NCBI GenBank assembly: GCA_002794775.1
Contig: NBAY01000034.1
Span: forward strand, 1-64,000
Direction of reading: 5' to 3'
Origin: Porodaedalea pini
Lineage: Eukaryota > Basidiomycota > Agaricomycetes > Hymenochaetales > Hymenochaetaceae
DNA: 64,000 bases
Shown here: piece by piece, positions 1-10,710 of the stretch
How the letters are laid out: every line of letters begins with the position of its first letter
Position numbering within the stretch: position 1 is the first letter of the stretch
Notes under the pieces: model-generated
The model's database searches: none
Seen by the model: the letters and a program-made list of their open reading frames with translations, nothing else
Told to the model about the DNA's origin: nothing
Position numbers and translations under genes: made by a program

Positions 1-828
1 AAGCTCTTCTGCGACGTGCCTCGTTCATAGAGACGTCCATCGGTTGTCCGATACCTCCGAACGTGACGCCGGTCGCGTCGCGTTTGTCGACGTGCGGGGT
101 TGCAACTTGGCGCCGAGCGGGGGGTGCCGGTTGTTGTTGGCGAGGTTGCGGTATGAACGGGCGGCCTCGTTGAATCGCGCGGATCTGCTGTTCTCCGCGA
201 TCGATCTCGATAGCTTTGTTCTTCCACGCCTCATACGTTGTCGGTACGGGCGTCGACCTCAGCACGCCGCGGACTACCTCGATGTTCATTGCTCGCTTGA
301 GGCGGTCGCAGATAACGCTGTCGTCTTTCAGTTCCGCCCGCTTGATGATGACGTCAAGTTGTTGGAAGAACTTATCCGCGGTGAGGTCCTTCTGAACCTT
401 CTCCCGGAAATCCTTCAGCGCAGCTTCCTTTCGGTTCGGATCGTCGAACGAGGCGTCGAGTCGTTCCTGGAATCTTTCCCAGCTGTCCGTGAAGGTAACG
501 ATTCCCGCCGTTGTCGACTCCTCGACGTAGTTCTGTGCCCACGTTGCCGCATTACCACCCTTCAGGTAGGAGAGAGCTACGTAGATCTTACTCTCCGACG
601 TAGGGTATCGGTTTGGGTTCGCGGACACGAAAAGAAGGACTTCGCGTCTGAAGTCAAGGTAATCGTCGCCACCAGTGAATTCACGTGGTCGGGCGACGTC
701 TATGTTGGGGGTCGGGGGTTAGCGGCCGCGACCGGTGCTGGGGCGTTGTTCGCCTGATGGGCGAAGGCATTCGCAACGATGGCCGCGATCTGCGCCATTT
801 GCTGTTGGCTGAAACCTTCTGCTGACAT
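1..828 (-). pseudogene. gag fragment of the left retrotransposon copy, frameshifted
   Basis: Reading leftward from the ATG at 826-828, the protein is the same capsid-like gag as the intact copy (see 21298-22377). A run of five G on the + strand at about 711-715, where the intact copy has six, shifts the frame after about 38 codons. Without slippage this copy cannot give a full gag. The window starts just before the zinc-knuckle cysteines, so that motif is not included. Whether the rest of the element is present cannot be seen. Confidence 0.85.
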
Positions 829-1532
829 CGCGGGTTCGGGTGTTGAAGGTTCTGGGGGAGTCGGCGGTGAGGGATCTCTGTTGGTCTCGCGGTAAGGACC
901 CGGAGTCGGTGGTAGGTTAACCGTAGATGTTGACGGTGCGGGTGACGATGGGGTAGCTGGAGGCCACCTTGCTCTCCTTCCTCGTTCGTCTGACGAATAC
1001 CAGCCGTGCCGGATTTCACTCCACCAGATGTCGTGAGTGACGCCGCTGTTATTGGTCGCGACGTAGCCTGGTCGATCTGGATCCCAACGGGCTGAGGCAG
1101 GAAGGGCCCGTCGCTGTTCGTCGGTGAGATCTATCTTGACGTTGGCGGTGGGACAGGGATCGGTTGCGTGTTCGATCCGGGGTTACGCCAACGTTGAGCG
1201 GGTTCGTCAGCGAAGTTGATGACGAGGCGGTAGGATCCGAGTGAGATTACAAACGAGATTGTCGTCGAAGTTTGGACTCGTCTGGTTACCCACGTCCACG
1301 TTAGGTGCGTGCTCCACCAGAGGCTAATTCGTAGAGCCAGGGTCGGGAGATGTCGGTTGATATGTTTACGTAATACACGAACGTCCGAAAACGTCCGGGC
1401 AGGGTTGAGGGTTGTCGTTCAGGGGGTTTACACGTCAAATCCGTCGAGGGGAGCGCTCCTCTAGACTGAGTGAAGGCGAGTCGACAGCGACGACGTACGC
1501 TGGGGATGAGCCTGGGTGAGGTTCTGCTTTTA

Positions 1533-1955
1533 TGTTAGGCGGAAGCCCGGGAGACGGCTCGGACTGGGCAGGCCTCGGCTGACTGTCGTCTGGGACGTGC
1601 TATACTCGAGCGTAGACTCGGGACACGCTTACTCAGGCTAGGTCGACGCGGAGGTAAGAGGATTAATACAAGACTAGACTAATACAAGGGGGACGAGTCT
1701 CACCTAGGTCGACGCGGAGGTAAGAGGAAAAGCAGAACAAGGAGTTCATGCGATTCCTGAGACCTTATATAGCGACGACCGTGAGACTATATTACCTAAC
1801 ATTACATAACGAGTGGGAATGGAACGAATGAAGGTCGTGTAGAGGGAGTGTGGGAAGTGATTGGAAAGATGATTAAAGATAATGAAAAGGAGCAATTAAC
1901 AGAAACGAAAAAGGAAAAGGGGAAATAAAGAAAAGGGGAAGTTCGAGTCCTGACA
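1533..1955 (-). repeat. 5' LTR of the left retrotransposon copy
   Basis: The repeat is 423 bp, the same length as both LTRs of the complete element, and starts TGTTAGG and ends CCTGACA on the + strand. It differs from them at only a few positions, for example A instead of G at about 1602. The next five bases, GACCA (1956-1960), would be the target duplication, but the partner cannot be checked. Confidence 0.92.
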
Positions 1956-2216
1956 GACCACATAAGGGACTTTTCTTTGTCAAAAGTGATAGCGTAGTCA
2001 TAAACCTGCAGGTTATGAGAAATAGAGTTCTACCCATATGATTGAAGCAACCGCACCAGGATAGCCATGCTTGAAACTTGAATAATTTGGACAATTAATA
2101 TGGCAGAAGTTCCAATAAAGCACTGTAACACTCGTACCGTCCACGTACTGAATGAGCAAGATGCTTTAGAATGTTCAAGTTGTGTACCAAAGAGCAGAGA
2201 CGAGCTTACACTAGCA
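1956..2216. other. Unassigned flank between two mobile elements
   Basis: The 261 bp between the left LTR and the terminal-inverted-repeat element hold no convincing coding frame and no recognised motif. Confidence 0.5.
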
Positions 2217-2236
2217 TACATCAGGAAAAACCTCCC
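2217..2236 (+). repeat. Left terminal inverted repeat
   Basis: Perfect 20-bp inverted match to 6144-6163. The same end sequence, slightly diverged, opens the copy at 24112. Confidence 0.85.
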
Positions 2237-2522
2237 AACAGAATATCATGGAATAATTTTAGAATAGAAAGACATTTGTAGAATAGTTCGGAATGGCATT
2301 AGGATGGATTTGGACCCCTTGGAATTGCACAGAATTGAGTAGAAAAAAGGATCTGTATTGGAATTTGCTAGAACCGGCAAGGTGGTTTGTGGAATTGCAT
2401 GAAATTGAGTAGAAAAATAAAATTGTATTGGAATTTGCTGGAATCGGCAAGGTGGGTTGTGGAATGACACAGAAAATGTTATAGCAAATGCAGCATTTGA
2501 GCACCTCAGAAACTTGTAAAAT

Positions 2523-3118
2523 CTATATCTCACTCAATTCTTCACAGAATCAGTTCAAAAAAGTTGCTAAATTTATGTTTCGATGGCTTCTAGAATTTTG
2601 TGAGCTTAGTGGACAGAAGGTGGAATATTAAAGCTGCAGTAGTGAGAATAGATGTTTTTCCAGAAAACCTCCTTCCTTGATTTTTACTGAGCTCAAATTT
2701 GAAGCTAATGACATGACACTTGTTGGAGAATGGTCTATATATTATATGGTTGATTTTATGAGGGCTGAACTAAAGTGAATATTAATGTCTCCTCTTGTTC
2801 TGCTTGACTGTTGTGCTGAAACTCTCAAATTTGCTTGACTCAGACAGTCTTCAAAAAATTGCCTGCATTGTTATAAGCCATCTAAAATTCAATATACATT
2901 ATACAGACCATTCTCCAACCATTTCATGCCGTTAGCTTCAAAATTGAGCTCAGGGAAATTCAGGAAAGGAGTTTTGCTAGAAAAACACATATTCCCACTA
3001 CTGCAGCCTCAATATTCCATATTCTGTCCTCTAAGCTCAAACACATTTTTGAAACCATTGAAACATAAATTTAGCAACTTTTTTGAAGAGTTTTTGTGAA
3101 GAATTGAGTTAGATATGA
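2523..3118. repeat. Imperfect inverted repeat inside the terminal-inverted-repeat element
   Basis: A left arm of about 250 bp (about 2523-2770) is matched in reverse by about 2905-3118. Shared words include TCACTCAATTCTTCAC, AAGTTGCTAAATTTATGTTTC, TGAGCTC, TTGAAGCTAA and GGAGAATGGTCT. The arms are visibly diverged and the roughly 130-bp spacer is AT-rich. The left arm is also present in the second copy (about 25060-25300). It may be an older foldback element captured inside, or part of the original termini. Confidence 0.65.
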
Positions 3119-3729
3119 TGTATTTTGTATTTGGAGGCACTTCAGGTGACAAAAACTGCTAAGTCCAATTTCCCACACCTGGATGCGTCGTCCACAGAAG
3201 AGGTGTGGGAACTTGATCACATGTATGTTGGTTTTGACACGGCGCGCCACACAGTCTTCACATCTGCTACCACTCCAATATGTCTGGCGCCGATGTCCTT
3301 ACAGAACGTCTGAACATACCCTCGATCACACCCACCGCAACCATTATGCACACAGCAGTAGCATTACCGGCCGCCTGGTGGGACGCACTCACTGCCGCAG
3401 GCAACACGCCGTCCGACTTCCGACTTTCAACTTGCTCATCTTCAAGCCGAAGACCGTAAAGTCTGAACTTCTCTGCACTGAACAAACTGTCAAGTGAAAA
3501 GTGCTTCATGTGCTCGACGTCAATGAGTGGTGGGCACGGCGGCCTTCCATTCGCAGGCGGGCGTCCATCGCCTATGGTTCGCTCTTCCAGTCAGGTGGCG
3601 CGGGCGCTGTGGGCAACAAGCGTACGCGTAGGAAATGTGGCTGCTCAACACGCAACGAGTCGGACCGTATCAGTGCTTCTGCCAATCAGTCCAACGTGAA
3701 TGCTACTTCCTCCTTCAAACACGTCGCGC

Positions 3730-5245
3730 CGAGCAGTCTGCGAACCGCTGGGTCGCGGGCAGCACGTCCAGGTGTGGGGCCTCAATTAACACAGATTCAC
3801 CCGAGATTGTGGACAAGAAAGTCCATTTGCTGCTCAACAAGCCCACTATCGAGAAGTTGGAGTCCATCTCAAACCAGATCATTGCGTGGGCAAACAAAAG
3901 TGAGAGCGTGAAGGATGGGCGTACGCTCATTCAGCTCATTCGGCTTGTGTTCGAGAGGGCGACGGATGAGGCGGCCTGGAGTGAGATGTATGCTCGCTTG
4001 TGCCGTAAGATGATGGAGCAGTCCAGTCCGAACGTGCAGGATGATGGTATCCGCAATGCTGAGGGCAAGCCGATTACAGGTGATCTGCTTTTCCGTAAGT
4101 ACCTTCTGAATCGCTGTCAGGAAGACTTCGAGCGCGGCTGGACGCAGAAGGAGTCGATGGCGGGAGCGGCTCTCGTGAAGGCGACAGAGGATCAGGCTGT
4201 TAAGGATGCCAACGAAAAGGAAGAAAACAAGGAGGCTTGCGAGAACGCGCTGTACTCGGACGGATACCACACTGCACAGAAGGCCAAGCGTCAAGGTCTC
4301 GGACTCGTCAAGTTCATCGGTGAGCTCTTCGATCTTCAGATGCTCACGGAACGTATCATGCATGAGTGCATCAAGAAGCTGCTCAACAACGTCGACAATC
4401 CCGAGGAGGAAGAGATCGAAAGTATATGTAAACTACTGACAAGTGTTTGTCAGGCGCTCGATACCTCTTAAGGCTCGCGGACACATGGACGTCTATTTCA
4501 GTCGGATGAAGGAGCTTGCGAAGAGCAGCAACGTGTCGTCTTGTATGCAGTTCATGTTACAAGTGCGTACCCTCTGTTTCCTAGCCTTTCGTTGAGCTGA
4601 CTTTCTTGGACAGGATGTGATTGAATTGCGGGAAAGGAAATGGACTACCCGCAACTCGGTCGCTGCTCCGTCGACAATCGCTCAGGCGGTACGCGCTCTT
4701 GCTTTGTTACTCGATTTCACTTGAGCTTACCAATATACAGGCCGCGAAAGAGAAGGCGCAACAGGAGCAACATAACTTAGCGCGGTCGGCCATGTCTCGC
4801 GGTGGTTCACGCCGTGGCCATGATCGTGACGGAAATGTTCAAGTCGGTCCCGATGGATGGGCTGTCTTCTCTGGCCCTTCGAGGCCTGCAAACGAGGCGG
4901 GTGATCTGACGAACTCTGGCAAGATTCAGAAGGGCAGTGGCACCATGAACTTCGAACCCACTAGCGTCTTCACGAAGAAGGGAGACAGCAAGCGCGACAG
5001 TGCGAGCCTTTCAAGGACGAGTTCGAACACGAACATGTTCCAGATGCTGCAGGCCGCTGAGGCCGCTAATGAGGCTCCTACTGCATCCTCGTCTCGTCCA
5101 AGTCACCCGTCAAGCCGTACAACGAGCGTCCACTTGACCCACAACGCACCTGTGGAACCTGCCCAACCTGCTCAGCGTCCCAGACTCAACCTGCTTCCCC
5201 GTTCGAAGCCCATGCAGGAGAAGTCGGAGAATAGTCGGCGCGAAA
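3730..5245 (+). pseudogene. Captured fragment of eIF4G (MIF4G domain)
   Basis: The translation matches the fungal translation-initiation scaffold eIF4G from just before the MIF4G domain into the Ser-rich linker. Recognisable blocks are SANRWVAGSTSR, KDGRTLIQLIRLVFERATDE, EMYARLCRKMMEQ, LFRKYLLNRCQEDFERGW, QGLGLVKFIGELF and LNLLPRSKP. Two introns with GT...AG ends are retained (about 4563-4614 and 4689-4740), so the fragment was copied as DNA and not from mRNA. An extra base near 4470 breaks the frame after VCQALDTS; skipping it restores the family's next residues, KARGHMDVYF. The start and the C-terminal domains are missing. It lies between the terminal inverted repeats of the host element. 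Pseudogene status is inferred from truncation and frameshift. Confidence 0.85.
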
Positions 5246-5304
5246 ATTCAATCATTCCTTATTTCTCGGTTTTCGTGTGGACTTACAAATGACTTTTTGT
5301 CCAG

Positions 5305-5755
5305 GGTGTTCCACTTCGCCTTGAACTCGGTCCGGTTGATATCCAGAAGAAGCAAACACGTTCTGTGCGACGTGATATGGGCGTGGAGGAGACTCCCGTA
5401 CCTGCACTTCTCAAGACTATTCAACAGATGTTCGAGCGCACGAAGGCTCTGTACACTCTGTACGTGTCGTAACCAAATGGGACGATGTCGTGCCGACACT
5501 CGACAGCAAATATGTTGCAGTCCTTCCGTGGTGCGAAGAGAAAGTGTGCGAAGACGACATCAAGGAGCACAGTGGATGCAAGTGCGTGTCTCCTCTCCTT
5601 CCTCCACTTTGCTAAAGGGAGCTGACCATTATTCTATTCTACATAGCTTGGAACCACAAGACGTACGCGCGCCGTCCGCAGGCGCAAAGTCGTGTGCCAT
5701 TCCCTTCAATCAGGTGCAGTACCCACCCATCGAGTCTGGCGCCAATAGCACTCGC
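5305..5755 (+). pseudogene. Captured fragment of cytosolic prolyl-tRNA synthetase
   Basis: The fragment begins right after an intron-type acceptor (TTTTTGTCCAG) with GVPLRLELGP, followed by KKQTRSVRRDMGVEE, then WDDVVPTLDSKYV, LPWCEEKVCEDDIKE and, after a retained intron (about 5582-5645), RAPSAGAKSCAIPF and PPIESG. These blocks occur in the same order in the C-terminal anticodon-binding half of eukaryote-type ProRS. A stop and small deletions near 5470 break the frame. The 5' half with the catalytic core is absent. It abuts the eIF4G fragment within about 60 bp, in the same orientation. The open frame that follows to about 5847 (ending LHDLFVK) is not recognised and may be a third captured piece. 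Confidence 0.82.
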
Positions 5756-6143
5756 AGAACTGGAGACTGCCGTATCTATGATCAGCATTGTGGCTATTAT
5801 TCACGGTGATCTTCCTGGTGTGCTCCATGACCTGTTTGTTAAGTAGGTTGAGTAATTACGGACATGTATGGAATGAGTACGGAATAGCATAATTTATATT
5901 GATGAAAGTTTGGAATACGCAAATAAATGAGGAAGGAAAATCGGAATACACGAATAAACAATGAAGAAAAATTGAAATGCACGAATAAATGATGAAGAAC
6001 TACTGGAATGCACAAATAAATGACATAGAATACTAGAGAAAGTCTAGAATACCACGGAATACGGAACACCCTTATAGAATCTGCCTAGTATGGAATCAGT
6101 CGGAATCACCGGCTGATTCCGGCGATTCCGCTATTTTCCGCCG

Positions 6144-6163
6144 GGGAGGTTTTTCCTGATGTA
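6144..6163 (-). repeat. Right terminal inverted repeat
   Basis: Inverted copy of 2217-2236. The 300 bp inside it carry many GGAAT/ATTCC words typical of sub-terminal transposase-binding arrays. Confidence 0.85.
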
Positions 6164-8643
6164 GCGCATGTTCTGTACCGCAACTCTAAGCATGTTAGCT
6201 TCGACTTGACTGTCCATGGTGGGGAGATGCACGGATATGTCACTCCAACTTTGCTTTATATTGACTGCGGAGAGATAGCATCATCCATCGAACAGTCGTG
6301 GATCGATTTGATGCTTTGAGATCGGAAACACTGCAGCATGTTAAATATTCGACACTGGGCACGTTTAGACTAGACACTATGGCTTCCTTCATGAAATACT
6401 TAACCTTAAGTGTTCTTTATACATTTAAAAAAAAGTAACTTGAACCCGAGGAAGAGAATTTGAATCATTAATATTGTGCGTGGGGAACAAGGGAAGCATC
6501 ATGCGTGCACTGGCATATGTTCTGTGTTTACAGTCGGAACTTGAAAAGTGACAGCTCCGATCAAATTGGATCAATCAAACAGATGCTCACATGCGCCGCA
6601 GTGACCGCAAACCTCCTTCACTGCTCCGAAAGCTTTACTGAGTCGTACGAGTCTGGGTAAGTTCAACCATGTCGGTTCGGATCATCTGTGCTTTGCCGAA
6701 CTACTCAAGCGCCCTCACTCCAATTTATTCAAATTTTCATCGTACGCCTGCAGATTGTTCTGAACACACTCTACTCTATAAGAGGATTGTGAAGCTCTCA
6801 ACAATCTATGTTTCTGGAGCTCATCTGTTCCAGGAAATTGATGAACTGCTCTTGACTCTCCAGTTTGACTTTCATTGATCTTGACACCACGCAATTCTTT
6901 GCTACCGATGATGTTGCGATGCTCGCGCTGGACTCTATTGCCAAGCGGAGTCTCTTTGATATGCCAGGTGCTGAAATTTTTAGATTCAGACGGAGTGACG
7001 AAGAAAGCGGGTTGACAAGAGATTGACACTCGAGTCCCTCAGCTGCGGGAGTCTTGTAGTTCGACGAGCCAAACTTGAACAGCCTTCATTCTAGATTCGA
7101 AGCCCCAACCAAGATGAATTTCAGGAACCAACCAAGTCAGAAATAACCGGTTAGTATCCAAGCAATAAAGAACTCTCAGTAAAAGACTGGGCGACTTGTG
7201 AGCGAGGCGAACGCCGGTGGATGCAGCTTGGAGAGGTTAGCTGCTGGCGAGTTGCGTCAAGTTCGCAGCCGGCTGCTGTGCATGCACGTTATCGTGTCTT
7301 GCGGTTTATTCACACACAATTCCGAGTCTCATTCTTACAACAACTTGCTCAAAGCACTCAGACTATATCTCCATCTCGGTTCTGCTCGTTTCCCTCCTTC
7401 TCGGACTTGACCGCTTTCTGTCGGCCTGGTCGAAAAAGCCGGTAAAAACGAAGAAGAGGTCTATCCAAATATGTACCCTTCAACTAATCTTACACGATCT
7501 AGTGCAATGCTGTAACTGCGGAAATGCTGTGCAGTTGTGATCGTCATCGCAGAAGAACTGCCTTTCTGTGGGTGCTCTAATCCGGGCCATGCTATGGTGC
7601 ACCAGTCAGGGAGAAATCAGGAAAGGAAACGGAAGGCCATTGTACGCGAGCAGCTCTAACATATGTGGGTGAGGAATATACAATAACAAGGTACTCAACA
7701 ACCGGGCCACAGCCCTTGTTGGTCCAGTAAGTGCAGCTCTCCGGTAAGCTCATTGGCTGTGAGACGCAAAGTCGAACGGAAGACCGTGTTACACGATGAA
7801 TTCTTGCTATCCTTGTAAACAAGATCTTGCCTGAGAAACGGAGTCCTGATGCTCGCAGAATTGGAAAAAAGAAGGCAGGGAATCGGATTATTTCCCGAGT
7901 CGAGTACTACAACTAATAATAAAAACTCTACGGTCTTGAACGAACAAGGTTTGACCTGCAAGTCTATCATGGCAAATACATTCAATTGCACATTAGCGTG
8001 CGACAGGACACTGATGCAAGGCTGAGTTTTTGCAGGGTTGCCGGCATCGCACAGTCCATCTACAGGCAGACTAACGAAGCACACTTTGTTTCGTGTCTTT
8101 GACGGCTCTGGCGTAGATGGAGCTGCCACTTTCGATTATCATACTATCCGAGTCGATGCTAATTTTTCGAAGGATTTTAGCCCGTTCAAAACTATTTCGG
8201 ATTTACTCGCTACCCAGTACACGCCGGCCACTATCAGACGGTATGCATATAGCACTCCTCGTCTCTCATGTTCGTCACACTGCTTCACGATACTCCAAGA
8301 CTCGTTCAGTCTTCCTATAAAGTGTGCACCTATCCAGGCTATCCTATTGAACTCTAGTAGATAACCCTTGAAGATAGATCTAATTGTTAACTACAAACTC
8401 ATATAAATACTTCGCGTCATTCCTTGGTATTGTGCATTTTATATACGTTCAGATAAATCACATCTATGTCACGGGTAGAAATTGCTCTACAAAGCACATT
8501 CTATACGAAAGTTCTAATTTACAATGTGCAGACTGTCGATCGACATTTTCCAAATCGAGAAGTTTTACCGATTGTTCTTGATCGACGTGCAGAGAGGTAC
8601 GTGTCACCGCGCGACGCCGCGCGCAACTTGACCATCTACGACA
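6164..8643. other. Unresolved, gene-poor stretch
   Basis: Several open frames of 60-145 codons occur on both strands (for example 6715-7029 -, 7695-8129 -, 8038-8364 +) but none has a recognisable domain, convincing splice sites or agreement between neighbouring frames. Short coding-looking runs near 6180-6320 and 6750-7020 (+) are broken by stops and may be decayed genes. The last few hundred bases are the likely promoter region of the Ste24 gene. Confidence 0.4.
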
Positions 8644-10331
8644 ATGGAGGTGCTACATTCACAGCTGATAACACTGCAGAGGCATTTAGCATGGGTATCC
8701 ACAGAACCCATAGACTGGAAACTATACGTCCAATCTTTCTCCTGGGGCGTCTACTTATTCGAGTCGTACCTCACGTTCGTTTCTCATTTCCATCGTCTCA
8801 TTTTCTCAACTGACATAACATTGATACTTTATTAGGTTGCGCCAATACCCTCTCTACTCAAGGACAGCACCTCCCGCTGAGCTTTCCGCACACATTGATT
8901 CTACCACGTTCGATAAGTCGCAGCGTTATGGACGCGACAAGGCGCGCTTCAGCCTCTTCTCAGGATTTGTGCACCAGATACTCGACTCTGTAGGGCTCCA
9001 CTTTGGTGTCTACGCCTTTGCCTGGGAGCTCGCAGGACGTGCTATTCTACGTTTCGGGTATGGACCAGAGTACGAGGTCTGTGCACACGCTTTATGTTTC
9101 CTTTGCAATTTACCGACTTCTTGTTACAGATACTTCAGTCGAACGTATTCGTCGGCATATTGTATCTCATTTCCACGGTCCCCACGTTACCTTTGTCAGT
9201 GTATCAGACGTTCGTTTTAGAAGAGAAACACGGATTCAACAAAACGACACCGAAGCTGTTCGTGGTCGATCTACTAAAAGGCTGGCTGCTCATGCTCGTC
9301 ATCGGCGCACCTTTCCTTTCCGCGTTTATATGGGTCTTCAAATGGGCTGGGGACCGTTTTGTACCTTGGCTTATGGCTTTCCTGTGGGTGACTCTACCTT
9401 TTTGTCTCCCTTTATAGCAATTGTCTGACGTTCGAATAGTCTCATCTTCCAGCTCTCAATGGTCGTTATCTATCCGACCGTCATCCAGCCACTCTTCAAC
9501 ACGCTCTCACCCCTTAAAGCAGGTGATCTTCGTACGCGCATCGAGGCTCTCGCGACCCGGCTCAAGTTCCCGCTTAAGCATCTCTACGAGATTGACGGCT
9601 CCAAGCGCAGCTCTCACAGCAACGCCTACTTCTTTGGACTGCCATGGGTACGTGCGCCTGGGGAATTCTGAAGACTCGCGCACTGACCATCTCACATAGA
9701 GCAAACATATCGTCATCTTCGACACGCTCATCGCGGAGAGCGCGCCCGAAGAAGTGGAGGCCGTCCTCGCGCACGAGCTCGGCCACTGGTTCTTCGCGCA
9801 TCCCACAAAGCTCCTGCTCATCTCGCAAGCGCACATCTTCTCCATTCTCGCACTCTTCCCTGCCTTCCTGCACGCGCCACCTGTCCTGCGCGCGTTCGAC
9901 TTCCCGCCGGCCGTTGCCGCGACGCCGCCGACGATCGTCGCGTTCTTGCTCTTCCAGATGATCCTCACGCCGATGGAGGCTGTAATTGGCGCGGCGATGA
10001 ACGCGCTCTCGCGCCGCTTTGAGTGGCAGGCTGACCGCTTTGCATGCGAGTTGGCGCAGCGCCTGAAGGAGCCTGATATGGAAGATATGGGCGCACGCCT
10101 TGGACGCGCACTCACGACGCTGCACGTCAAGAACTTGTCGACCGTCTGGGTGGACTGGCTGTACGTTCAATTTGTTGTTCAACTGACAGCTTACTAAAAA
10201 AAGCTCTCTCGCCCAGGTACTCGGCTTATCACCACTCGCATCCAACGCTCACGGAGCGACTACGTGCTATCGAGGCGTTCCAGGCGGCAAAATCTATCAA
10301 CGTTAGCGCGGACGTGAAGAAAGAGCTCTAG
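8644..10331 (+). CDS. STE24: CAAX prenyl protease Ste24 (M48 zinc metalloprotease)
   Basis: Six exons: 8644-8774, 8836-9076, 9130-9383, 9440-9647, 9700-10160 and 10217-10331, giving 469 residues, close to the family's usual ~450. Ste24 is an ER and inner-nuclear-membrane protease that removes the terminal AAX of farnesylated CAAX proteins such as fungal mating pheromone precursors. The zinc motif HELGH is at residues 303-307, and the third-ligand motif SRRFEWQADRFA follows about 80 residues later. Several hydrophobic helices precede and separate them, as in the barrel-shaped fold. The ATG was chosen because it directly precedes the conserved WKLYVQSFSWGVYLFESYL segment. All introns are 52-64 bp with GT-AG ends. 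In basidiomycetes the expected substrate includes lipidated mating pheromones, but no pheromone gene is seen here. Confidence 0.95.
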
Positions 10332-10710
10332 ACTTCCTTCTTTTTTCTTGCTGCTTGAGCGACTAGTAAATCGTAGGTTACTCTAGAGCATGCACATTTC
10401 GAACTTGTTCAAAAGGACCTTTACTTTTGCATGTTATGATAGTTATCATGATACTTGGCTGATATACAAAATGTAAATGATGCATGTTGCCTGGCCCCAA
10501 CTCGCAACCTCTTTCCCACCCACTCACCCCTCTTACATCTATCCACGAGCACAGCAATTTGTGCCCCTTGTATGCAAGGTAACATTTCAATCTCTAAGAT
10601 TCAGCATTCGAAACGAAACCGCCATGAAAGAGAGCAAGGCCAACTTCCCAGACAGAAACCCGACGAATGCGCTCGAACAATTTGGAAGAAAGACGCTCCC
10701 GATCAGTGGA

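Larger units (their letters stand above)
1..1955 (-). mobile_element. Ty3/gypsy chromovirus-type LTR retrotransposon, 5' part, cut by the window edge
   Basis: This stretch matches 21549-23504 of the complete element further right almost base for base, in the same orientation. It contains part of gag, the untranslated leader, the self-complementary primer-binding site (1521-1531) and the 5' LTR. The rest of the element (pol and the other LTR) lies outside the window or is missing. Differences from the complete copy are sparse substitutions plus a one-base deletion in a G run near 711-715, so the two copies are closely related but not identical. Confidence 0.93.
2217..6163. mobile_element. Non-autonomous terminal-inverted-repeat element carrying host gene fragments
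   Basis: The ends carry a 20-bp perfect inverted repeat, TACATCAGGAAAAACCTCCC (2217-2236 and, inverted, 6144-6163). Both sub-terminal regions are rich in GGAAT/ATTCC words. The first ~0.9 kb matches another copy beginning at 24112, which marks it as a repeat family. Inside are an imperfect inverted repeat (2523-3118) and fragments of eIF4G and prolyl-tRNA synthetase in the same orientation with introns retained. No transposase frame is visible, so it would depend on a helper. A clean target-site duplication was not found, so the superfamily is unassigned. The structure resembles the gene-capturing Pack-type elements known in plants. Confidence 0.75.

Noticed and set aside
2217..6163. Assignment of the terminal-inverted-repeat element to hAT, CACTA or KDZ
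   Set aside because: No clean 3-bp or 8-bp target duplication and no transposase were found, so the superfamily is left open.
7695..8129. A 144-codon minus-strand frame as a gene
   Set aside because: No recognisable domain, and comparable frames occur on the other strand.
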